This document shows positions 17,759 to 27,032 of a stretch of DNA of 64,000 nucleotides, in pieces. Every line of letters starts with the position of its first letter. Within the stretch, counting starts at the first letter, position 1. The translations under genes were made by a program, and so were the position numbers. Source of the stretch: Mycolicibacterium phocaicum (lineage in GTDB: Bacteria > Actinomycetota > Actinomycetes > Mycobacteriales > Mycobacteriaceae); NCBI RefSeq assembly GCF_010731115.1, contig NZ_AP022616.1:2976001-3040000 (forward strand), read 5' to 3'. The notes below the pieces were generated by a model that saw nothing but the letters and a program-made list of their open reading frames with translations, did no database searches and had not been told where the DNA came from.

Positions 17759-18075
17759 TGCCCGACAACGTTCTGACCGTAGCTGTTCGATCGGTCACCT
17801 ATAACGAGGATCAAAGCAGGACAGTCGAAATCTTATGCCCCGTATGCCGATCAGGCCATAAGCACAACTGGCCGCTGTCAGAGTCCGGAATCGGCTACAG
17901 AGCTGCCGGTTGCAATCCGTCAGTTGGTTACGTGGTCCAGATTCCAGAGTGGGCTAAGCACCGTGAGAACCGCCGTAGCTACGCGAAGTATGCAGACCGA
18001 ACCATCGCGAAGGCCGGTTTGATTCGTTTGGATGACAACGCAATTGATGCTCCTGCAAACAACTGGGAGGAATGA
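17758..18075 (+). CDS. Element protein with a zinc-ribbon-like start
   Basis: 105-aa protein of unknown function. The segment ILCPVCRSGHKHNWP has a CxxC and two His, and a further Cys follows in AAGCNPS, which suggests a small zinc site. The rest is basic and helical. Its ATG overlaps the previous stop (TGATG) and it ends 4 nt before the next start, so it is mid-operon. Confidence 0.5.
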   Translation: MPDNVLTVAVRSVTYNEDQSRTVEILCPVCRSGHKHNWPLSESGIGYRAAGCNPSVGYVVQIPEWAKHRENRRSYAKYADRTIAKAGLIRLDDNAIDAPANNWEE

Positions 18076-18079
18076 GCAC

Positions 18080-18721
18080 GTGACAACAGATTATGACCCG
18101 TTCGCCGGTTGGTCACCGAACCGTGAAGTACACCAACGGTTGAACCAAATCGCGAGCGTGATTGGTGCCCCTGCGATTCTGGACACCGCTGAGATTGATT
18201 TGATGGCAGAAGAGGCAGCTAACGCAGCGTTTTTGAAACTATCTGATCTTGACACGCTACCTATGGCGCAGGCCGTTGCTGCTGAGATGATTCAAGCCGC
18301 AAGTTGCCCAACGGAATTCGATGCATCAGACATCAGGACTGATACCCGATGGGCCGACGAATCGGCAACCTACAGAGCGTTGATTCGTGACGTGAACCTG
18401 AATCTCCCAGTATGGGTGCCACTTTCAAATCCGTGTCACTGGCGACAGGTCGCAGACGCCTACGCAGACCCCGAACAGAAGTGTGCTGCGCACAACCATC
18501 CTCTGTGCGAGTTCTACGACACTGACACCGTTTGGTCCGATCTTGCGTCGTATGCCATCAAGCGCGGCGAAATCATCTGCATTGTGCTCATGTGCGGTGT
18601 CTGCCGTGGTCGGCTCAATAACCGAGATTGGTACTCAGAGAGCTACATTCAGCACGGCGCGTTCCCATGGCACGACGACGGAAGGCGTTGGTTCAACGAT
18701 GACGAATGGGACCGAAAGTGA
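18080..18721 (+). CDS. Element hypothetical protein
   Basis: 213-aa acidic protein, not recognised. The C-terminal half has clustered Cys and His (KCAAHNHPLC and IVLMCGVCRGR), consistent with a zinc-binding or HNH-like fold, but no complete catalytic motif is seen. The start is GTG at 18080 with GGAGG 10 nt upstream. It is followed by a strong terminator and so ends the early operon. Confidence 0.5.
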   Translation: MTTDYDPFAGWSPNREVHQRLNQIASVIGAPAILDTAEIDLMAEEAANAAFLKLSDLDTLPMAQAVAAEMIQAASCPTEFDASDIRTDTRWADESATYRALIRDVNLNLPVWVPLSNPCHWRQVADAYADPEQKCAAHNHPLCEFYDTDTVWSDLASYAIKRGEIICIVLMCGVCRGRLNNRDWYSESYIQHGAFPWHDDGRRWFNDDEWDRK

Positions 18722-18731
18722 TTGATACACA

Positions 18732-18772
18732 GAGAAACCCCCGACGCTCTCGGTTCCCGCCGGGGGTTTCTC
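18732..18772 (+). terminator. Intrinsic terminator before the replication gene
   Basis: A perfect 12-bp stem, GAGAAACCCCCG and CGGGGGTTTCTC, with a 17-nt loop, just after the stop at 18721. It separates the small early genes from the replication gene. Confidence 0.8.
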
Positions 18773-18814
18773 AGTTGTCCACTCGATGACTTCAACAGCG
18801 AAGGAACAGAACCG

Positions 18815-20244
18815 ATGTTAACGCCGGAAAGTGCTGAACCGCAAGCCATTACGTCAGCGCAGTTCATCAAGCGTGCAAACTACCTGCTGGAACGCGGCTA
18901 CTACCCGTTGCCAGTCGGCAAGCGTGTCGAAAAGCGCGACGGGTCAGTGAGCTACAAAGCACCCTGGCTTTCGGGTTGGAACGGCTATGACAGGCAGATT
19001 CCCACGGATGCGACGGTTTCGAGCTGGCTAGATGCAGTTGCCGCAGAACAGGCCAAAGGCAAGCAAGGGGTTCTTTCGCTAGGAATCGTGCTGCCTCCCA
19101 ACGTGCTAGGCGTAGACGTTGACGACTACGGCGATAAGCACGGATTGCAGACCCTAGCCAGTTGGGCTGATCAGTTCGGCATGGAGCTGCCTGCAACGTG
19201 GACAATCACCGCCCGCCCCGGCGGGTCGGGAATTCGTTTGTACCGCAAGCATTCTCTTGACTACTACCCCAAAGAGATCAAAGGCTCAGACATTGAGTTC
19301 CTAGATTCAAACCACCGGTATGCCATGGCACCGGGTAGTTGGCACCATACAGCCGCTAGGTACTGCCTATACGGGCCAGATGGACAGCAGTGCAAGGAAT
19401 TGCCCCTACCTGATCAGTTGCCGGCCTTTCCATCACAGTACGAAAGTAGCCTGCCATCAAACCCTTTCGGACACGAGGCAGGTTCAACGTCTGACGTTGA
19501 AGACTTCCTAGCCAATCACACCGCAGCGAACCGACCGGGCACGCTCAAGGGCGTTGAATCACTTTGGCGCAAAAAGCTTTCCGATGACGGACCACATGAA
19601 GCGCTCAAACACGCTGCATCAATGGGTTTCAACGATGCCGCTGCGGGTCTGCTCAATGCCAAGACGGTCTATGACGCTCTCAAATCACTATGGCGTGAAA
19701 CGGGCAGAGCTAGAGCCGAATTCGATGATTTCGTCAAGTGGCAGGTAGTTCATTCGGAACGCAACGATCACGCCGTGACCATCACCAAGGCGGTTAGAGA
19801 CTATGACAAGCCAATGAGTACAAGTGAATCGAATGATGACAGTTGGGCCGATGATGAAGCTACCGAACCATGGGAACGGTACCCGCTCACCTCTGCGCGA
19901 ACGCTGGCAGCACCCATCAAACCGGTCAGATGGTTGGTGCAAGGTGTCTGGCCCGAACGGTCAGCCGGTGCCATAGCGGGCAAAAAGAAGACGTTCAAGA
20001 CGTGGCAGATGCATTCACTTGCTGGCGCGGTATCGACGGGTTTGAGCTACCTAGACCGGTTCCCGGTCACTACGCCCGGTCCTGTGCTGTATCTGACCGG
20101 TGAAGGCGGGCAGGTTGAGTTTCAGAGCCGCCATCAGGCCATCATGAAGCGCTACAGCATGACACCACAGGACATGCAAGACGTGCCGTTTCACGCCATG
20201 TTCGACGTGGCACCGCTAGATGACAGAGAGGGTCTGCTGCACGA
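18815..20244 (+). pseudogene. Primase-polymerase/helicase, 5' part, broken by IS3
   Basis: Encodes the N-terminal two thirds of a replication protein. A bifunctional primase-polymerase domain (about residues 20-210) shows GVDVDDYGDKHG and ARPGGSGIRLYRK. Then an AAA_25/RepA-like ATPase begins, with a Walker A-like AGKKKTFKTW and VLYLTGEGGQVEFQSR. AAGGA precedes the ATG at 18815; an upstream TTG start would lie in the terminator. The frame runs into the IS3 element after GLLH and stops at once. The frame resumes at 21480; joined, the gene encodes about 735 aa. Confidence 0.8.
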
Positions 20245-20299
20245 ATAGGTGACATCTGAGTTGGCTTGCCCAGCATGGGCGGGCTGGAAGGATGTCCCC

Positions 20300-20608
20300 A
20301 TGGCAAGGCCCTACCCCCGCGAGTTCCGCGACGACGTCGTCCGGGTCGCTCGCAACCGCGATGACGGTGTAACGATCGAGCAGATCGCCACCGATTTCGG
20401 AGTGCACCCGATGACGCTGCAGAAATGGCTCCGTCAGGCCGACATCGACGAAGGCACCAAGCCCGGCAAGAGCGCCAGCGAGTCCGGTGAGCTGCGCGAA
20501 GCCCGACGGCGGATCAAACTGCTAGAGCAAGAGAACGAGGTGCTGCGTCGGGCCGCAGCGTATTTATCGCAGGCCAATCTGCCGGGAAAAGGGTCTACCC
20601 GCTCGTGA
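20300..20608 (+). CDS. IS3 transposase OrfA
   Basis: 102-aa helix-turn-helix protein (MARPYPREFRDDVVRVARNR, then IEQIATDFGVHPMTLQKWL) with a leucine-zipper-like end (RIKLLEQENEVLRRAAAYL). GGAAGGA precedes the ATG at 20300. Its 3' end overlaps orfB in the -1 frame, and a GGGAAAAGG run in the overlap could serve programmed frameshifting to make OrfAB. Confidence 0.9.
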   Translation: MARPYPREFRDDVVRVARNRDDGVTIEQIATDFGVHPMTLQKWLRQADIDEGTKPGKSASESGELREARRRIKLLEQENEVLRRAAAYLSQANLPGKGSTRS

Positions 20609-21462
20609 AAGAGCTCGCCGCCGACGGGATCCCCGTCGCGGTGACGTGCCGGGTACTCAAGCTCTCCCGCCAACCGTATTACCGCTGGCTGGCCGACCCC
20701 ATCACCGAGGCCGAACTCATCGAGGCCTACCGCGCCAATGCGCTGTTCGACGCGCACGCAGACGATCCGGAGTTCGGCTACCGCTACCTCGTGGAGGAGG
20801 CGCGCGATGCCGGCGAGCCGATGGCCGAGCGCACCGCATGGCGGATCTGCTCGCAGAATCGACTGTGGAGCGTGTTTGGTAAGAAACGCGGCAAGAACGG
20901 CAAAGTCGGGCCGCCGGTGCACGACGATCTTGTCGAGCGTGACTTCACCGCTGAAGGGCCAAATCAGTTGTGGCTCAGTGACATCACTGAGCACCGCACC
21001 GGTGAGGGCAAGCTCTACCTCTGTGCGATTAAGGACGTGTTCTCCAACCGGATCGTCGGCTACAGCATCGACTCCCGAATGAAGTCACAACTGGCCATCC
21101 GGGCACTACACAGCGCGGTAGCCCGACGCGGAGATGTCGCGGGGTGCATTCTGCACTCGGATCGCGGATCTCAGTTCCGGTCAAGGAAATTCGTACACGC
21201 CTTGAATCAACACGAGATGGTCGGCTCTATGGGCCGTGTCGGAGCCGCCGGCGACAACGCCGCCATGGAGAGCTTCTTTAGCCTGCTGCAGAAGAACGTG
21301 CTCGACCGCCGCCGCTGGGACACCCGAGAACAACTCCGCATCGCGATCGTCACCTGGATCGAGCGCACCTACCACCGGCGCCGCCGCCAGTCCGGCCTCG
21401 GGCGGTTGACCCCGATCGAATTCGAAGCAATCATGACCACACCGGCCAGTCAGGCCGCGTGA
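20605..21462 (+). CDS. IS3 transposase OrfB (DDE integrase core)
   Basis: 285-aa rve-type transposase with the catalytic triad visible as Asp in LSDITEH, Asp in LHSDRGSQF and Glu in DNAAMESFFS. It overlaps orfA by 4 nt (GTGA) in the -1 frame. It looks intact. Confidence 0.92.
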   Translation: MKELAADGIPVAVTCRVLKLSRQPYYRWLADPITEAELIEAYRANALFDAHADDPEFGYRYLVEEARDAGEPMAERTAWRICSQNRLWSVFGKKRGKNGKVGPPVHDDLVERDFTAEGPNQLWLSDITEHRTGEGKLYLCAIKDVFSNRIVGYSIDSRMKSQLAIRALHSAVARRGDVAGCILHSDRGSQFRSRKFVHALNQHEMVGSMGRVGAAGDNAAMESFFSLLQKNVLDRRRWDTREQLRIAIVTWIERTYHRRRRQSGLGRLTPIEFEAIMTTPASQAA

Positions 21463-21479
21463 CCGAAACTGTCACCTGA

Positions 21480-22257
21480 TCGTGCAGCAGACCCAGATTT
21501 TCTCGATGCCCTACGGCACCATCTAGACGCAGTGCAGCCCGTTCTGACCGTGATTGACCCGCTGTACGCCTATCACCCGTCAGGCATGGACTCATCCAAC
21601 CTGTATGAACGCGGCCAGATGTTGGCCCAAATCCGTAGCGAGATTGAGCCGTACGCTGCGTTGATCATTGGTGACCACATCAACAAATCTGCCGATGACA
21701 AGAACCTAGACCTAGATTTGATCGGCTACAGCGGTGTCAGTCAGTGGGCCGACTCTTGGAGCCTGCAGCGCCACAGGGAGCAGTTTTCCGGCACCCCAAC
21801 ATCAAGCACCGCCAAACTTGAAGTTGAGTTCGGCTCTCGGCGTGCGGGCTCCATGCGCTATGACATCGATTGGCACCTGGCGCGGGATATGTCGGACCCA
21901 TCAGTCATCAAGTGGGCTAGCTGCAACTGGACCGTCTTGGAGCACAACAGTGCCGATGCACCCAATAATGCTGAAAAGAAACAGATTTCTAGCGCCGACG
22001 ATGCTATCCGCGAGCTTCAGAACTACGTTGATGAACACCCGACCGCGAACAAGACCAACGTCATCAACGGCGTGCGAGATGTGTTCGATGGTTTCTCACG
22101 GGATCAATGGCGTGACTTGTGGGACAAGGCTATTCGCGATGAGAACATCATCGGCACGACCGTAGAGGTCGAAAAGGCTTGCGGCAAGTCCAAACGCCTG
22201 CACAGCGTAACGACATTCAAGCGTGGTGCCGAAGTGGGCAAGGTAGGCCAAAGGTGA
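21480..22257 (+). pseudogene. Primase-polymerase/helicase, 3' part
   Basis: Continues the ATPase domain in frame with 18815-20244 once the IS3 is removed. It carries the Walker B-like VLTVIDPLYAYHPSG and then LIIGDHINKSADD, as in RepA-type hexameric helicases, and a C-terminal helical segment ending VGKVGQR. An internal start at 21532 could give a fragment, but without the primase and Walker A it should be inactive. Confidence 0.8.
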
Positions 22258-22491
22258 TGCCAGCAAACAGATTTGGCCTCAAATCCGCAGGTCAGCCGCA
22301 CGGCATCCCGCAGCGCATCTTTCGGGTTTGCCAACATGCCGTGCGGGATAGTGTGCGGCCCGCACAGCATCTATCGGAAATGCCCATCTACCTGCGAAAA
22401 GATGCCGTGCGGCTTCCGCGGCGGATGTTTTTGGCGAGCATAGCTCAGCACAGCTGTATTGGCCGCCAGGCCATACAGTGCGAGTGCTTAG
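22258..22491. other. Iteron-like repeats after the replication gene (left part)
   Basis: Non-coding. It holds copies of the 12-mer CCGCACGGCATS: at 22296-22307 (+), 22335-22346 (-) and 22401-22412 (-), plus one with a single mismatch at 22360-22371 (+). Two more copies lie beyond the IS1380 (24155-24177). The position directly after the replication gene suggests the replication origin of the element. Confidence 0.55.
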
Positions 22492-24148
22492 CCTCGATCC
22501 ACCGATGAACTGACTGTTTGGTCGGGTGTCGTAACGAGGAAAGTGCCTTCTGAGCTGGGATGATGAGTGTTCTCTACGCACTTATCGGCACAACTCGGAA
22601 AGGCACTTCCAGTGCAAGTGTCCCACAGGTTCACCGCGTCGTCGGCGGTCTTTGATGATGAGCATCTCGTGTCGTGCGCGGGCCTGGTGCCGGTGATGAC
22701 GTTGGCAGAGCAGAGTCGCCTTTCGGCGTTGTTGGAGCACAAGATTCGTTTCACCAGCGAGCGGATCAAGTCCGGGCGGCCAACCCGTCACCGAAGCTGG
22801 CGACGGTGATCGCCGGCATGTGCGTCGGCGCGGACAGTATCGATGACCTCGACGTGGTCCGCAGCGGTGGAATGAAAACACTCTTCGACGGGGTGTATGC
22901 GCCTTCGACGATCGGAACCCTGTTGCGGGAGTTCACCTTCGGGCATGCCCGTCAACTGGAGTCAGTTCTGGGTGCACATCTGGGTGCCCTGTGTGAACGC
23001 GTGCTGTTGCTGCCCGGCGCCGATCAGCGTGCGTTCATCGATATCGATTCGCTGCTGCGCCCGGTCTACGGACACGCCAAACAGGGCGCGAGCTACGGGC
23101 ACACCAAGATCGCCGGCCGCCAGATCCTGCGCAAAGGTCTCTCGCCGCTGGTGACCACGATCAGCACCGAACACAGCGCCCCGGTGATCGCCGGAGCGCG
23201 GTTGCGCTCGGGCAAGGCCAACTCCGGCAAGGGAGCGGCCCGGATGATCGCGCAAGCGGTGGCTACCGCCCGTGCCGCCGGCGTCACTGGTCAGATCCTG
23301 GTGCGCGGCGACTCGGCCTATGGCAACAGCGCGGTGGTGTCCGCGTGCCGCCGTGCCGGGGCCCGGTTCTCGCTCGTGTTGACCAAGACCGCGGCGCTGA
23401 CCGCCGCGATCGAGCAGATCGACCAGGACGCGTGGGTACCGGTGAACTATCCCGGTGCAGTGCGCGATCCCGATACCGGCGCGTGGATTTCTGATGCTGA
23501 AGTCGCCGAAACTACCTACACCGCTTTCACTTCCACGAAGACCCCGATCACCGCACGACTGGTGGTACGCCGGGTCAAAGATGCGCGCATGGCCGATGGG
23601 CTGTTTCCGGTGTGGCGGTATCACCCGTTCTTCACCGACATCGACCTACCGGTCGATCAAGCCGACATCACCCACCGTCGCCACGCGATCATCGAAACCG
23701 TGTTCGCCGACCTGATCGACGGACCCTGGCCCACATGCCCTCGGGGCGGTTCGGCGCCAACTCCGCCTGGATCCTCTGCGCGGCCATCGCCCACAACCTG
23801 CTGCGCGCCACCGGCGTCCTGGCCGGAGGCTCTCACGCCGTTGCCCGCGGTGCCACCCTGCGACGGCGCATCGTCAACATCGCGGCCCGACTGGCCCGAC
23901 CACAACGCCGAGCAGTCCTGCACCTACCCGCCCACTGGCCCTGGGCCCGACACTGGCTTGCACTGTGGCACAACACGATCGGACGCCCACCCCCACAAAC
24001 CGTGACATCCTGACCACCGCCGCAAGGCCCAACCCGAGGACACCACAGGAAAAGCTGGGCAGACCAGCAGCTAACTGCCGCCCACAGCAAAATGATCCCG
24101 ACCAGAACCGAAAAGTCCTCACAGAATCAGTCAGTCCACGGATCGAGG
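22492..24148 (+). mobile_element. IS1380-family insertion sequence
   Basis: 1657 bp with terminal inverted repeats beginning CCTCGATCC at both ends. It is flanked by a 5-bp direct repeat, CTTAG (22487-22491 and 24149-24153), a probable target duplication. It splits the iteron-like region of the host element. Its transposase gene is frameshifted. Confidence 0.85.
22612..24013 (+). pseudogene. IS1380-family transposase with two frameshifts
   Basis: Starts GTG at 22612 (VQVSHRFTASSAVFDDEHLV). The frame shifts near 22775, between IRFTSERIKSG and AANPSPKLATV, and again near 23735, between FADLIDGP and MPSGRFGANSAW. Each step fits the loss of one base. The core carries FIDIDSLLRPVYGHAKQG, LVRGDSAYGNS and HAIIETVFADL, typical of this family. 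The protein should be inactive unless these are sequencing errors. Confidence 0.85.
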
Positions 24149-24245
24149 CTTAGGGCACGGCATGTCCGCACGGCATGTCCGTAGCAAACGGGATCGGGCC
24201 GAAAGGCATAGTAAGGCAATGCAATTGAAGGAAGGAGATTGAACA
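24149..24245. other. Iteron-like repeats (right part)
   Basis: Two direct copies of the repeat found before the IS1380: GCACGGCATG (24155-24164) and CCGCACGGCATG (24166-24177). Before the insertion they would have lain next to the left group. A ribosome-binding site GGAAGGAG follows for the next gene. Confidence 0.5.
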
Positions 24246-25223
24246 ATGAGTGAAGCCGTAGAGCAATCAAAAGCGAAGTGGCGCAAAGCTATATCGATCT
24301 TGCGTGATACTGGGATGACTGATGATGAGATTGCCGCTGAGCTAGGGTTGCCGGATTTGAAAGAGTTTGAAACGCAGCATGTTTCGACGTCTGCGGTTAG
24401 GCCGGCCAAATCAACCGCGATTGTGGTTCAACATGATTTATGCAGCGTGGATGACTCTGACGGGATTCTAGATGTAGAGGTGGTTGACCTATCGACGGAT
24501 GGAGCCATGGGAGAGCCTCTGCCCCATCTACCGGTGCCGATCCCGGCTCGCGAATCCGATTCAAACCGCGAGCATGAACCGCGCGACTGGTCTAAATCGC
24601 CAGTACCCGAAAGACGCTGCAAGGCACACAAAAAGAACGGAGAGCGGTGCAAGAATGCCGCGATTGTCGGCGGCACTGTTTGCAGGTACCACGGCGGCGC
24701 ATCTGCTCACGTACAACGCACCGCTAGAGCACGATTGGAGAATGCCGCCGACAGGATGGCAAAAGAGCTGTTAGGCATGGCAATTGACCCCAACGTTGCC
24801 GATTCAGTCAAGCTGGCCGCCATCAAAGACGCACTGGACCGGGGCGGTTTGAAAGCACCTAACCAAGTTGTTGTGTCCGCAGGTCAGACGACCGGATTCG
24901 ATGAAATCTATACCGACGTGTTCACCGGTACCCGTGCAGAGTCGCGGAGAGCTAGAGGCATGGAACTTGGACCGAATGACGTTGATGCACTGGGCTATTC
25001 ATCAAGCTCTAGCGAGCAATCAAGCGCGGCGGTCATTGATGCTGACGGTTTCGACGTGACCGATTCATTCCCGAATAATGAAGGGGTACAGCGGTTCTCC
25101 CCAGACACCGATATCTCTGCCGCTGCCAACCGCCCCGGCGGCGGGTTCGATCCGAGATACGGCGGCGTGGGTCCGAACAGCTATGCCGATTACGACCGGC
25201 TAGGCGCGACGGAGGAGCAATGA
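24246..25223 (+). CDS. Phage zinc-finger protein, possibly small-terminase-like
   Basis: 325-aa protein. The N-terminus (ISILRDTGMTDDEIAAELGL) resembles a helix-turn-helix. Residues about 124-150 (RRCKAHKKNGERCKN to GTVCRYHGG) form a C-x2-H ... C ... C-x2-H zinc motif followed by HVQRTARARLE, as in phage proteins encoded beside terminase genes. The C-terminal third is low-complexity. GGAAGGAG precedes the ATG. Its stop is 1 nt before the IS256 end, so the original C-terminus may be lost. DNA recognition for packaging or replication is a guess. Confidence 0.55.
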   Translation: MSEAVEQSKAKWRKAISILRDTGMTDDEIAAELGLPDLKEFETQHVSTSAVRPAKSTAIVVQHDLCSVDDSDGILDVEVVDLSTDGAMGEPLPHLPVPIPARESDSNREHEPRDWSKSPVPERRCKAHKKNGERCKNAAIVGGTVCRYHGGASAHVQRTARARLENAADRMAKELLGMAIDPNVADSVKLAAIKDALDRGGLKAPNQVVVSAGQTTGFDEIYTDVFTGTRAESRRARGMELGPNDVDALGYSSSSSEQSSAAVIDADGFDVTDSFPNNEGVQRFSPDTDISAAANRPGGGFDPRYGGVGPNSYADYDRLGATEEQ

Positions 25224-25224
25224 T

Positions 25225-26686
25225 CAATACCTGTGGATGAGGCCCGAGGAGGCGGCCTGAAAGTGGGCGCACCTTCCCGAGGATGATCATCACGGAATCA
25301 GGTATTCGATCAAGACCGGCGTTGGCGCGCTGGTTGGGAAGGTACGCCCATGCTCACCGTAGTTCACGATGCCGAGGAGGCCAACGGCGGCGAGGCCGGC
25401 CGGTCGTTGTTGGACGAGATCGTCCGCGACGGAGCCCGGCAGATGTTGGCCGCTGCCCTGCAGGCCGAGGTCGCCGCGTACGTGGCCGCATTCGCTGATC
25501 AGCTCGACGAGAACGGTCACCGACTGGTGGTCCGCAACGGCTATCACCAGCCGCGTGAGGTGCTGACCGCGGCCGGTGCCGTGCAGGTGAAGGCGCCGCG
25601 GGTCAACGATCGCCGTGTCGACCCCGATTCTGGTGAGCGGCAGCGGTTTTCCTCGGCGATCCTGCCGGCCTGGGCACGCAAGTCCCCGCAGATGAGTGAG
25701 GTGCTGCCGCTGCTGTATCTGCACGGCCTATCGACCAGCGACTTCGGGCCCGCACTCGAGCAGTTCCTCGGCTCGGGTGCCGGGTTGTCGGCCACCACGA
25801 TCACCCGTCTGACCGCGCAGTGGCAAGACGAAGCCCGTACGTTCGCTGCCCGGGACCTGTCCGGCAGCGACTACGTCTACCTGTGGGTCGACGGCATTCA
25901 CCTCAAGGTCCGCCTGGACCAGGAGAAGCTGTGCCTGCTGGTGATGCTCGGCGTGCGCGCTGACGGCCGCAAAGAGCTCGTGGCGATCACCGACGGCTAT
26001 CGGGAGTCATGCGAGTCGTGGGCGGATCTGCTGCGCGACTGCAAACGACGCGGCATGACCGCCCCAGTGCTGGCCGTCGGCGATGGCGCGCTCGGGTTCT
26101 GGAAGGCGGTGCGGGAGGTATTCCCGAAGACCCGAGAGCAGCGCTGCTGGTTCCACAAGCAGGCCAACGTCCTTTCCGCACTGCCGAAGTCAGCGCATCC
26201 GGCCGCGCTGGCGGCCATCAAGGACATCTACAACGCCGAAGACATCGACAAAGCTCAGGTCGCGGTCAAGGCCTTCGCGGTTGCCTTCGGCGCGAAGTAC
26301 CCGAAAGTGGTCGCCAAGATCGTCGACGACCTCGATGTCCTGCTGGAGTTCTACCACTACCCCGCCGAGCACTGGATCCATCTGCGTACCACGAATCCGA
26401 TCGAATCCACCTTCGCCACAGTGCGTTTGAGAACGAAGGTCACCAAGGGTCCGGGATCGCGGGCCGCTGGATTGGCCATGGCCTACAAGCTGATCGACGC
26501 CGCCCAAGCCCGTTGGCGGGCCGTCAACGCCCCACATCTGGTCGCCCTCGTCCGCGCCGGAGCGGTCTTCCACAAAGGCAAACTGCTCGAACGGCCCACC
26601 GACATCACCCCACCGACACCACCGTCAGACGGCGATCAACACACCGAAACGGAGGTCGCCTGAAACACCCCGATCCACAGGTATTG
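25225..26686 (+). mobile_element. IS256-family insertion sequence
   Basis: About 1.46 kb with terminal inverted repeats CAATACCTGTGGAT at both ends. No 8-bp target duplication is recognisable in the flanks, which suggests a later rearrangement or loss of one flank. Confidence 0.85.
25350..26663 (+). CDS. IS256-family (Mutator) transposase
   Basis: 437-aa transposase of full family length. Visible motifs are VRNGYHQPREVLTAAGAVQV, Asp in YLWVDGIHLKVR, Asp in LAVGDGALGFW, the CWFHKQANVL motif and the C-terminal TTNPIESTFATVRLRT with Glu. It appears intact. Confidence 0.92.
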   Translation: MLTVVHDAEEANGGEAGRSLLDEIVRDGARQMLAAALQAEVAAYVAAFADQLDENGHRLVVRNGYHQPREVLTAAGAVQVKAPRVNDRRVDPDSGERQRFSSAILPAWARKSPQMSEVLPLLYLHGLSTSDFGPALEQFLGSGAGLSATTITRLTAQWQDEARTFAARDLSGSDYVYLWVDGIHLKVRLDQEKLCLLVMLGVRADGRKELVAITDGYRESCESWADLLRDCKRRGMTAPVLAVGDGALGFWKAVREVFPKTREQRCWFHKQANVLSALPKSAHPAALAAIKDIYNAEDIDKAQVAVKAFAVAFGAKYPKVVAKIVDDLDVLLEFYHYPAEHWIHLRTTNPIESTFATVRLRTKVTKGPGSRAAGLAMAYKLIDAAQARWRAVNAPHLVALVRAGAVFHKGKLLERPTDITPPTPPSDGDQHTETEVA

Positions 26687-26911
26687 ACAATTGCTCGCGA
26701 CGGAGAGTCGCGAATACCCAACGGCTAGGCCAATACGCCACGTCACGGGAGAAGACGCCATAAGGATTGCCAGACAGCAGCGCGAGCTGACGGCGGGAGA
26801 CTGACGCAAAGCACAGTGAAAGCACGCCAACACCTAAAAGCGCCGCTGATCAGGTATTACTGTCAGGTTGAATACCTGACACACCTATTCAGCGGTGCCT
26901 TTTGAACCAGG
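26687..26911. other. Non-coding segment between IS256 and the integrase remnant
   Basis: No gene is seen. The only clear structure is the nested inverted repeat at 26843-26895, annotated separately. Confidence 0.5.
26843..26895 (-). terminator. Nested hairpin terminator after int
   Basis: Outer arms CCGCTGA (26843-26849) and TCAGCGG (26889-26895) enclose inner arms TCAGGTATT (26850-26858) and AATACCTGA (26871-26879). On the minus strand the stem is followed by CGCTTTTAGG, so it probably ends the int transcript. The + strand side also has CTTTTG. Confidence 0.65.
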
Positions 26912-27032
26912 TCAGGCCGATTCGGCTAGTTCCGACATGCGCTGCGCTAGCAGCTCCCTACGTTCATCGGTGGCCGCTGTGTAGTGCAGGGCCATGTGCG
27001 GGTCAAGTCCAGGGACGTGGTGTATGACGTCG
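26912..27032 (-). pseudogene. 3' remnant of the element integrase
   Basis: Minus-strand reading gives DPHMALHYTAATDERRELLA then QRMSELAESA and a stop at 26912-26914. The ALHYTAAT segment matches the catalytic-Tyr region of tyrosine integrases and would naturally follow GHATPHM of the main int ORF, from which the IS1081-like element separates it. The seven or so residues before DPHM do not continue the main ORF, so the junction is rearranged. Confidence 0.6.

Larger units (their letters stand above)
20245..21479 (+). mobile_element. IS3-family insertion sequence
   Basis: About 1235 bp. The outer ends ATAGGTGACA and (reverse complement) TCAGGTGACA match at 8 of 10 positions. It carries overlapping orfA and orfB. 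The bases outside are exact inverted copies of each other: GGTCTGCTGCACGA (20231-20244) and TCGTGCAGCAGACC (21480-21493), so it sits at the centre of a 28-bp palindrome in the replication gene. A 2-bp GA duplication is possible, so the exact ends are uncertain by about 2 bp. Confidence 0.85.
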
